From: Kosakonia quasisacchari
Lineage (GTDB): Bacteria > Pseudomonadota > Gammaproteobacteria > Enterobacterales > Enterobacteriaceae
NCBI RefSeq assembly: GCF_004331415.1
Contig: NZ_SJOP01000011.1
Location: forward strand, 124,001 to 188,000
Direction: 5' to 3'
Length of the DNA: 64,000 nt
The first letter of the stretch is position 1, and each line of letters opens with the position of its first letter. The position numbers and the translations under genes were made by a program. Below the pieces are notes generated by a model. It made no database searches. It was given only the letters and a program-made list of their open reading frames with translations, and was not told where the DNA came from. Shown here piece by piece: positions 53,664 through 61,017 of this stretch.

Positions 53664-53855
53664 TCAGAACAAGTCGCTGCGGGTTTTCAGCAGGGTTTCT
53701 ACGTCTTTATCCACTTTGATGTGAATTTCATGCTCAATCTTCACATTCATATTGATGGTGATCGGCTCTTTCGGCGCCGCCACTTCAATGCGCGGCGTGC
53801 AAGCGGCCAGCAACATTGTCGCCATCAATACGGGCACGGCTTTCAGGGTTTTCAT
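53664..53855 (-). CDS. ynbE: YnbE, outer-membrane lipoprotein partner of YdbH
   Basis: This 63-residue lipoprotein has a signal peptide ending in LAAC (lipobox at Cys19) and a short beta-prone tail (ITINMNVKIEHEIHIKVDKDVETLL). E. coli YnbE is thought to continue the beta-groove of YdbH at the outer membrane. Its start overlaps the ydbH stop by 4 bases (ATGA) and its stop is 7 bases from ydbL, so all three genes are tightly coupled. Confidence 0.93.
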   Translation of the reverse strand: MKTLKAVPVLMATMLLAACTPRIEVAAPKEPITINMNVKIEHEIHIKVDKDVETLLKTRSDLF

Positions 53856-56491
53856 TTTTTATCCTCACACTCTTCGCCCTTCGCGCAGCGGGCTTGCGGT
53901 AGCGCCGCGTGTTGCTCAAGCCATGACTGCAAATTGTCGCCAAAACGTAAACTGCGCCATAAAGTGAATACATTCTCCTCATGGGTATAGTTCAAATTCA
54001 CGGTACTGCTTTTGCCATCAACAAAACTGGTGCCGCGCAGGGTCGCCTGCAACGTCAACAGACCCAGATTATCCAGATTGATCTTCGTCCATGAGCGGGA
54101 AATTTCCATATAGCGCAGCCAGTTAATCGCCGCGCCCGCCGCCATGTTGTCTTTCACCACCGCATCGGCGGTATCTTTATCGATCCGCAGCGTCATCGGC
54201 CCGGGGTTATGCAACCAGCCATCTTTAATGATCCATTGCGGGTTATCCAGCCACAGTGGCAGCGCGCCGTCAAACGGCCCGGAAAGCGCGAACTGCTTCG
54301 GATTCACCGCGCTTATCAACTCGCTGGCGGAAATGTGCTTCAGACGCAGCAGCGCCGGGTCGTGCTGCGGCATACGTAACTGTTGCATAGTCACTTTCCC
54401 GCCCAGCACATCGACGCTGACATCGCTTAAAACGAGCGGATTGTCCTCGCTCCACGGCCACGCACCCTGTAAATCTGCGGTGAAGTTTTTCGCCGTCACC
54501 TGGTTCGTTATCTCACCAATGCGCAGCGAAACCGGCCTGCGGGTACCCAACTGCCAGCGCCCTTCGCGGTAGCGGAATGGCAACACAAAGTCGACGCCGC
54601 GAATTTGGTTGTCCGGCGTCCAGACACTGCCGCTTTTTAGCACACCGTGGCCACCTGCTTCAAAACCTTGATCCGCTGCGGCGGAAAAGGCGACCTGCGC
54701 ATACAGTGCGCCATCAAGCAGTTTCATTTTCAGGTCCGGTGGAATAAGCGGCTGAAATACCGACAGCGCCTGACGCGGCCACCAGGCCTGCCCACGCAGA
54801 CGCTCACCATCCCAACGGCCATTGACCTGCACCGGGCCAATCGTGTCGGCTTGCAACGCACCTTTAAACTGGAACAGGGTTGGGTCGTCGCCGTTCACGC
54901 TGAATTTCAACGTCGACGGCGGTAATACACTTCCCGCATTGAAGGTGGTTTGCCCGGCATCCAACGTCAGTGCGCCGGTGAATTGCGGGTTTGCCGCATC
55001 ACGCACCCATTTTACTGGCGCATCCAGCACTAACCGTGGTGCAGCCATGTGCATCGCGCCATATTGCAACTGATTAAAGCCAGTCGAGAGATCGGTCAGC
55101 GTAATGGTGTTGTTATTCCATTCACCGCGCCCCGCAACATCCCAGCGCGCATTCATCGGTGTGAAATTGCCATCGCCCCAGTAGCGCCAGCGCCACAGGC
55201 CGTTATCCGGCAGAAAATCCTGAGCCAGGCCATCAAGGTGCAGGCTGAAATCTCCCATCGCATTTTCATGTGCGCGAAGAATGGCCTGTAAACGCCCATC
55301 AATACCGCGCTGAGTCAGCTTGACGCCCGCCAGCGGCCAGCGCACTTCATCAATGTTTAACGAATCAATCACCCGCCCGCGCGAACGCAGCAGCGCACCC
55401 GGCGTAAAGGCCAGTTGCGGATCGTCAGCACTGCCGCTCAGATGGGCGGGAAGCACCGCATAAAACACCAGATCGCCCTGCTTTGCTTCTCCGGTCAATT
55501 GCAGCGGCATATCGTTATTATCGATACCAAGACGGCCAGGGCCAATGGTCAGCACCGCATTGCCTTTCCCGGCGTCGCCCTGCGTCAGTACGTTTAAGCG
55601 GCCACTGAATTGCGCCTTTTCCAGCCCCTGTTGCCAGTTATCCACTTTCAAGCCAACACGACCGCTAAGCGGAAAACCCTGATAAGGCCAGCTCCAGCGT
55701 CCATCGCTGATGGTCAATTGTTCGGGCGTAAGCTGCCATGGCAGATCGAGCAGTGGATCGCCCTGATCCCGCGCCATGACTACCAGTTGCCCTTCGTTAT
55801 CACGCCAGTCGAGATCAACATCCACCACGCCTGGTTGCTGCGACAGGGTTAAGGTGCTTTCCATATGTCCATTGACGGGTACGCCGTTTGGAACTTCCGG
55901 CAGGGTAAATTCACCGCCGAGCGTAAACGGCGGCTGGTCATCAACGAGACGTAGCGCCATACGGCTAACAGTCAGCGCCTGCCCGCGCAAACGGGCGCTG
56001 AGTTCAACGCGCTCGCCAGAATAAGTGAGTTGCTGAAGATCCGGTGTCAACGACAGCGATAATTTACCGGCCCACGTTTTCCATGGCGAAACCGTAAAAC
56101 GCTCCACCGTCAGCCAGCTATAAGGAAGCATGGCTTGCCATTCGGCCAGCGTTCGCGGCGCGGTAGAAACAGTTTCACTTTGTGGCAGTTTATTAAGACA
56201 GGCGGTGTTAATATCCAGCGCGCCAATATGAAGCTGCCAACGGCTGGGGTGTGTGAGTTCGGCGTTCTGTAATGACGCCAGCTGGCAATCACCGACCAGA
56301 TAGCGCAGATCGGGGATTTGTAACGCATGTCGGGTAAATCGTGGGCTCTCGTCCATGGCGATACGCGTGCCGACCGGCAGCCAGATCCCCGCCAGCGTCG
56401 GCACCCACTGCGCGAGCGTCAGCAGCAGCGTAAGCGGCAGCAGAATGAACAGTAACACCAGTGCGATGGCGGCTTTGTATTTACCCTTCAT
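53852..56491 (-). CDS. ydbH: YdbH, AsmA-like intermembrane phospholipid-transport protein
   Basis: The 879-residue protein matches E. coli YdbH: one N-terminal membrane anchor (AAIALVLLFILLPLTLLLTLAQWV) followed by a long beta-rich periplasmic region (DUF2923/DctA-YdbH, AsmA-like), ending in the SRSWTKINLDNLGLLTLQATLRG segment. YdbH, TamB and YhdP are partly redundant bridges moving phospholipids from the inner to the outer membrane. It starts the operon with ynbE and ydbL. The short ATG spacing to its weak ribosome site (AGGATA) may mean modest translation. Confidence 0.94.
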   Translation of the reverse strand: MKGKYKAAIALVLLFILLPLTLLLTLAQWVPTLAGIWLPVGTRIAMDESPRFTRHALQIPDLRYLVGDCQLASLQNAELTHPSRWQLHIGALDINTACLNKLPQSETVSTAPRTLAEWQAMLPYSWLTVERFTVSPWKTWAGKLSLSLTPDLQQLTYSGERVELSARLRGQALTVSRMALRLVDDQPPFTLGGEFTLPEVPNGVPVNGHMESTLTLSQQPGVVDVDLDWRDNEGQLVVMARDQGDPLLDLPWQLTPEQLTISDGRWSWPYQGFPLSGRVGLKVDNWQQGLEKAQFSGRLNVLTQGDAGKGNAVLTIGPGRLGIDNNDMPLQLTGEAKQGDLVFYAVLPAHLSGSADDPQLAFTPGALLRSRGRVIDSLNIDEVRWPLAGVKLTQRGIDGRLQAILRAHENAMGDFSLHLDGLAQDFLPDNGLWRWRYWGDGNFTPMNARWDVAGRGEWNNNTITLTDLSTGFNQLQYGAMHMAAPRLVLDAPVKWVRDAANPQFTGALTLDAGQTTFNAGSVLPPSTLKFSVNGDDPTLFQFKGALQADTIGPVQVNGRWDGERLRGQAWWPRQALSVFQPLIPPDLKMKLLDGALYAQVAFSAAADQGFEAGGHGVLKSGSVWTPDNQIRGVDFVLPFRYREGRWQLGTRRPVSLRIGEITNQVTAKNFTADLQGAWPWSEDNPLVLSDVSVDVLGGKVTMQQLRMPQHDPALLRLKHISASELISAVNPKQFALSGPFDGALPLWLDNPQWIIKDGWLHNPGPMTLRIDKDTADAVVKDNMAAGAAINWLRYMEISRSWTKINLDNLGLLTLQATLRGTSFVDGKSSTVNLNYTHEENVFTLWRSLRFGDNLQSWLEQHAALPQARCAKGEECEDKK

Positions 56492-56662
56492 GGGTAGCTA
56501 ATATCCTGATTTTGCATATGATTAAGCCGGTTCTGGCGGTTATTGTGGCATGTTTGAGCGCCCCTTTGAAGGCACGTGCCGTCTTAATCATAGTCTGGCG
56601 ATTGCATTTTCAGTAGTTACAGAAAATAGTGTTTTAATATCATTAATTTATGGATTCAGCGT

Positions 56663-56848
56663 ATGTTCACTAAAGGCTCTTTGATTCGCGGCTGGCTTAG
56701 CGGAACCACCGTTTTCACCTGCTTTACCTTCAGCGATTACCTCAGTGCTAATTACTTTCACGACTCCAAAATTCCATGGCTCATCGGGGTTATTGCAGCG
56801 ACGGCTATTATCTGGGGCACGCGCAGTGCTTTAAAACAATTGCGCTAA
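56663..56848 (+). CDS. Small membrane protein between ydbH and ldhA
   Basis: The 61-codon frame starts at ATG 56663, eight bases after GGA. The product has two hydrophobic stretches: a weak one (WLSGTTVFTCFTF, residues 11-23) and a clear membrane helix (WLIGVIAATAIIWG, about 39-52), with a basic C-terminus (RSALKQLR). It looks like a real small inner-membrane protein, but I do not recognise the family and no K-12 counterpart at this place comes to mind. It is divergent from ydbH and co-directional with ldhA, 130 bases upstream. Confidence 0.55.
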   Translation: MFTKGSLIRGWLSGTTVFTCFTFSDYLSANYFHDSKIPWLIGVIAATAIIWGTRSALKQLR

Positions 56849-56978
56849 TAGGCGGACCACAGCAGATATACTGAAACTGGAAGCATTCACCGCGCCCATG
56901 AACATCAATTAAATTTGAATGTTTACATAATAATTTTAAAACGTGATAATACGGGCAGAAACCATTGGAGAAAGTCTT

Positions 56979-57965
56979 ATGAAACTCGCGATATACAGCA
57001 CAAAGCAATACGATAAAAAGTATTTGCAGCAGGTAAACGAGAAATATGGCTACGATCTTGAATTTTTCGACTTTCTGTTGACCGAAAAGACTGCCAAAAC
57101 GGCTAACGGCTGTGAAGCGGTCTGTATTTTTGTTAACGACGATGGTAGCCGCCCGGTACTGGAAGAGTTGAAAAAACTCGGGGTGAAATTTATTGCCCTG
57201 CGCTGTGCCGGGTTCAACAACGTCGATCTCGAGGCAGCAAAAGAGCTGGGTTTGCAGGTAGTACGCGTTCCGGCCTATTCACCGGAAGCGGTGGCGGAGC
57301 ATGCTATTGGCATGATGATGACGCTGAACCGTCGCATTCACCGCGCGTATCAGCGTACCCGCGATGCTAACTTTTCCCTGGAAGGGCTGACCGGTTTCAC
57401 CATGTACGGTAAAACAGCGGGCGTGATCGGCACCGGTAAGATTGGCGTTGCCGCGCTGCGTATTCTGAAAGGGTTTGGCATGCGCCTGCTGGCGTTCGAC
57501 CCGTATCCGAGCGCAGCCGCACTGGAGCTTGGCGTGGAGTATGTTGATCTACCGACGCTGTTTTCGCAGGCGGATGTCATCTCCCTGCACTGCCCGCTCA
57601 CGCCAGAAAATTTCCACCTGCTTAACCGCGACGCTTTTGATCAGATGAAAGATGGCGTGATGATCATCAACACCAGCCGCGGCGGATTAGTCGATTCGCA
57701 AGCCGCCATAGAAGCACTGAAAACGCAAAAGATCGGCGCGCTGGGAATGGATGTATATGAAAATGAACGCGATTTGTTCTTTGAAGATAAATCCAACGAC
57801 GTTATTCAGGACGATGTGTTCCGTCGCTTATCAGCCTGCCACAACGTACTGTTTACCGGCCACCAGGCATTCCTGACGGCCGAGGCGTTGATCAGCATTT
57901 CCGAAACAACGCTGGAAAACTTGCGCCAGTTACGCGACGGTGAAGCCTGCCCTAACGCGCTCTGA
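56979..57965 (+). CDS. ldhA: LdhA, fermentative D-lactate dehydrogenase
   Basis: The 328-residue D-2-hydroxyacid dehydrogenase matches E. coli LdhA (329 residues): LRCAGFNNVDLEAAKELG, the NAD-binding GVIGTGKIGVAALRILKGFGMRLLAFDPYP, VMIINTSRGGLVD and the catalytic-His segment FTGHQAFLTAEAL. It reduces pyruvate to D-lactate during fermentation. The ATG at 56979 follows TTGGAGAAA. A terminator hairpin lies between it and hslJ; the K-12 order ldhA-hslJ is kept. Confidence 0.96.
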   Translation: MKLAIYSTKQYDKKYLQQVNEKYGYDLEFFDFLLTEKTAKTANGCEAVCIFVNDDGSRPVLEELKKLGVKFIALRCAGFNNVDLEAAKELGLQVVRVPAYSPEAVAEHAIGMMMTLNRRIHRAYQRTRDANFSLEGLTGFTMYGKTAGVIGTGKIGVAALRILKGFGMRLLAFDPYPSAAALELGVEYVDLPTLFSQADVISLHCPLTPENFHLLNRDAFDQMKDGVMIINTSRGGLVDSQAAIEALKTQKIGALGMDVYENERDLFFEDKSNDVIQDDVFRRLSACHNVLFTGHQAFLTAEALISISETTLENLRQLRDGEACPNAL

Positions 57966-57973
57966 ATGTCCGG

Positions 57974-58003
57974 GGGTTCCCCTGCCTGCGCGGGGAACCC
58001 TTT
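57974..58003 (+). terminator. Terminator hairpin after ldhA
   Basis: GGGTTCCCC pairs perfectly with GGGGAACCC (9-base loop) and is followed by TTTC. The stem can be extended outward by TGTCCG (57968-57973) with CGGACA (58004-58009) across the T-tract. Confidence 0.8.
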
Positions 58004-58078
58004 CGGACAAACCCCGATGACGCCCAGGCTCAGCCTGTTAGAATCCCCCACGTAATGGAAAACCCCTTAGAGGAAGAG

Positions 58079-58501
58079 ATGAAGAAAATTATGACTTTGG
58101 TTGCGTTGAGCGTAGTGCTTTCTGGCTGCGTGAGTTCCCGCACCGACACATTGAAACCACAGCAACTGGCAGACCAGCGATTTGTGCTGACCACCGTAAA
58201 CGGTCAGGCCGTGCAGGGTAATGGCCCGGCGCCGGAAATCCGTTTTGATAAAGACCTGCGCGTATCCGGCAAAATGTGTAACGGCTTTATGGGCCAAGGA
58301 AAACTCTCTGACGGCACATTGACCGTCAAACAGATGGGCATGACCATGATGCTCTGCCCTGACCCGCAGCGTAACGAACTGGATCACACCATTAATGCGA
58401 TGCTCAGCGAAGGGGCGCAGGTTGATCTTACTGACAACCAGCTGACGCTGGCGACGGTGAAGCAAACCCTGATTTACACGCGCGCGGCGAACGCTCAGTA
58501 A
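58079..58501 (+). CDS. hslJ: HslJ, heat-inducible META-domain lipoprotein
   Basis: The 140-residue lipoprotein has the same length as E. coli HslJ, with lipobox LSGC (Cys17) and the META/HslJ domain (LADQRFVLTTVNGQAVQG, GKMCNGFMGQGKLSDGTL, MTMMLCPDP). HslJ is linked to heat shock and novobiocin resistance; its molecular role is unknown. ATG at 58079 follows GAGGAAGAG; the extra eight upstream codons to 58055 would spoil the signal peptide. It overlaps convergent ydbJ by 7 bases. Confidence 0.95.
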   Translation: MKKIMTLVALSVVLSGCVSSRTDTLKPQQLADQRFVLTTVNGQAVQGNGPAPEIRFDKDLRVSGKMCNGFMGQGKLSDGTLTVKQMGMTMMLCPDPQRNELDHTINAMLSEGAQVDLTDNQLTLATVKQTLIYTRAANAQ

Positions 58502-58764
58502 CTGCCGCAGCTTCCGGTGGCAAGTGACTGTTCACTGCAGCGCTTGCCATTTGGCAAGGCACACATTCCTACCATTGAGCCATCGAGTTGCCGGGCAGCT
58601 GACAACGAGCCACCAATCATCGCGCAATTCGCCTGACCACCATTTGACATCGCGGCTTTAAGCCCCGGCGCAACGTGTGCCGCGGTCGCTTGCTGAACGG
58701 GTTCATCACTGCTGCATGCCGATAATAATAAAGCGGCACATCCTACTAAAAACGCTGCGCGCAT
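58495..58764 (-). CDS. ydbJ: YdbJ, DUF333 lipoprotein
   Basis: This 89-residue protein has a lipoprotein signal (AAFLVGCAALLLSAC, Cys17) and a DUF333 segment with paired cysteines (NCAMIGGSL, MCALPNGKRCSEQSLATGSC). It is close to E. coli YdbJ (88 residues). Function unknown. It is convergent with hslJ and keeps its K-12 place between hslJ and ydbK. Confidence 0.92.
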   Translation of the reverse strand: MRAAFLVGCAALLLSACSSDEPVQQATAAHVAPGLKAAMSNGGQANCAMIGGSLSAARQLDGSMVGMCALPNGKRCSEQSLATGSCGSY

Positions 58765-59028
58765 TTCTCTCCCCCTGCTCCTGTGTCCTCAGGATAATTA
58801 AAAAAAGCGAAACCCAAGCATCATAGGCAGCCCGGCGCAATACGTCGAGAGCTGAAAAGCATCTTTATGCGTGTTAGAAACATTTTTTTGCGCTTTTTTG
58901 TGGGCGAGTGAACACAATTCATCGTCAGCAGGAATTCATGAGTGCATCAACTCAGTCTTGCTCAAGTGCACAGCGTTGTGGTTGTCGAGGCCTGCTGCAG
59001 CAGACGGTTTGCGTATTCAGTGCTCACA

Positions 59029-60546
59029 TCACACGAATTCACGTTCTGAGGTGACAACGCAGTCGCGACCTGAATATTTCGCCGCGTAAAGCGCCTCATC
59101 AGCAAACTCGATGAGCGCCGCCTCTTTCCCCTTCAATGAGGCAGCAGATCCGGCGGCAACACCAATGCTCACACTCACGACGCCAAGCGGGCTTTGCTGG
59201 TGGAGAATATTCTCGAGCTTGATATTACGACCTATCTTTCTGGCAATATTCTCAGCGGATATCGCATCCGTTTCAGGCAGAATGACAACAAACTCTTCTC
59301 CGCCATATCTGGCGGCCAGAAAAGACGTTTCATTAATGGTTTCTTTTAAATTTTCGGCGACTATTTTTAAACACGCATCACCGGCAATATGCCCGTAGCT
59401 ATCATTATATTTTTTAAAATAATCGACATCGATTAATAACAGTGCAATCTGCTGTTTGTTGCTGGCACATTTTGCGACTTCTGCCAATAAAGCCTCATCG
59501 AATTTGCGCCGATTCGCAAGCCCGGTTAAGGAGTCTTCCTCGGCCATCACTTGCAACTCGGCATTCGCAGACGCCAGAGATTCTTTTGCTGCCGACAGCT
59601 CTTTATTAATCCGGGCACGGTTGCGCACATCACGCATAAGATAATAGCTGGAAAAACTGACACAACCGATAAGAAACAGAATGACAATAGCAAGGACTTC
59701 AGACTGGCGACGCCAGGAAGCCATAGCTTCATCCATGCTAACGGCAACGGTTGTAACCAGACCATAACGTTTATTTTTTTGAAACGAATAAATACGCGCT
59801 ATTTTATCGAAACGCGAAACAGAGGTTGCGATTCCAGAATCTTTCCTTTTTAGATAATCCGTAAACAATGGTGAATCCGAAATTTCCCTACCAATATATT
59901 TTTCATCAAAAGGATAGCGTATAAGTAATATTCCAGAATCACTCGTTAACGCTATCGCGCCTTGTTTTCCGATGTCCAACTTTCCATAGGTTTGCAAGAA
60001 AGTGGCAATGTTCAGCGTCAACACTGCAACGCCCTTAAAATTCCCCGCTTTATCTTCCAGTCTTCGGCTAACGGTTATCACCCACTGGCCGTTTGTTCTG
60101 CTCACAACAGGGGGACCAATAAAGATATTTTTCGAATTATTATCCCGATGGTGCATAAAGAAAAATCTGTCGGAGCTATTGCTGCTGCCTGAAAAATTTT
60201 CCTGCAACGCAATAATTTTATTCCCTTTCTCATCATAAATAATGATGTTATTCAACTGGGTGAGAAGCTGTTTCTGGTCAGCGAGTATTTTCTTAATGCT
60301 GGCTAACTGTTCGGAATTCATGCCATACATTTCCGTTACGTCAGAAACATTCTTTATCAACATCTCGCTTTGCCGAACAATCCCCTCTGAATACGTATCG
60401 AGAGTATGACTTAAGTTGGATATATTCGTATTAAGTTCATTTAGCGTATGGGTTCTTGTACTCAAGATCTGAACAATCAGCGTGATAGAAATCGCAAAAA
60501 AAACCACAGTAATAAAACTTGCCGCAAAAAATATTTCTTTTTTCAT
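59029..60546 (-). CDS. Membrane diguanylate cyclase, dCache sensor-GGDEF
   Basis: From the ATG at 60546 the protein has 505 residues: TM1 (about 5-28), a periplasmic dCache-type domain (about 35-270, including PPVVSRTNGQWVITVSRRLED), TM2 (about 285-305), a short coiled coil and a GGDEF domain. The active-site motif is GGEEF (residues 415-419), a functional variant, so c-di-GMP synthesis is expected. The RxxD inhibitory site five residues ahead is replaced by ETSF, so product feedback is probably lost. ydbJ and nifJ flank it; K-12 has no cyclase here. An upstream GTG at 60618 was rejected. Confidence 0.88.
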   Translation of the reverse strand: MKKEIFFAASFITVVFFAISITLIVQILSTRTHTLNELNTNISNLSHTLDTYSEGIVRQSEMLIKNVSDVTEMYGMNSEQLASIKKILADQKQLLTQLNNIIIYDEKGNKIIALQENFSGSSNSSDRFFFMHHRDNNSKNIFIGPPVVSRTNGQWVITVSRRLEDKAGNFKGVAVLTLNIATFLQTYGKLDIGKQGAIALTSDSGILLIRYPFDEKYIGREISDSPLFTDYLKRKDSGIATSVSRFDKIARIYSFQKNKRYGLVTTVAVSMDEAMASWRRQSEVLAIVILFLIGCVSFSSYYLMRDVRNRARINKELSAAKESLASANAELQVMAEEDSLTGLANRRKFDEALLAEVAKCASNKQQIALLLIDVDYFKKYNDSYGHIAGDACLKIVAENLKETINETSFLAARYGGEEFVVILPETDAISAENIARKIGRNIKLENILHQQSPLGVVSVSIGVAAGSAASLKGKEAALIEFADEALYAAKYSGRDCVVTSEREFV

Positions 60547-61017
60547 CTTATTTTTACCCGCTACGACCTCTTCACAAGAACGACTGTAACTGTAAATCTC
60601 AATTATCAAGAAACACACGGTAAAAGGTACAAGAACCTTTAATTAAAAACCTTATTCACTCCATGCAAACGCAGCGACCAATGATAGCATTATTGCAAGT
60701 GTCTGTTTGTTAAGGAAACATGACTATCCTCTGATCAAACAGCGCGCTATTCCCTCCCAATCCCCCGGCACACTTGTTGTTGGTATTTTCTCCGTGTGTC
60801 AGTGCATCCCATCATGAGGGTAGCAGGAAATGTTCTGCACCAGCGCCATAAGAACGGGTAATCCCCCACCGTTAAATCGCAATTCATTGATTCCCGTTAT
60901 ACCTCAGGACACAAAAGCGAAAATTGCGCGCGCGTTGGTTTGCTAAAATAAGAGGATAATTACAGGGCTTGTCGCTGTTACACAAGCCTCTCCTATTGAG
61001 CAATGCAAGGGTGCCAT
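60547..61017. other. Divergent spacer between diguanylate cyclase and nifJ, no gene seen
   Basis: About 470 bases hold the promoters of the cyclase (minus) and nifJ (plus). I see an AACGGG...CCCGTT inverted repeat near 60855-60900, an AT-rich TGCTAAAAT box near 60940 that could be a nifJ -10, and a leader hairpin (separate entry). No reading frame with a ribosome site was found. Confidence 0.5.
60966..60988 (+). promoter_or_regulatory. Leader hairpin of nifJ
   Basis: GGCTTGT pairs with ACAAGCC across a 9-base loop, about 30 bases upstream of the nifJ ATG. It may affect translation or mRNA stability; its role is not known. Confidence 0.35.

Noticed and set aside
58950..59010. CTGCTGCAGCAG palindrome near the end of the cyclase gene
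   Set aside because: Short palindrome without U-run or repeat elsewhere in the window; probably chance.
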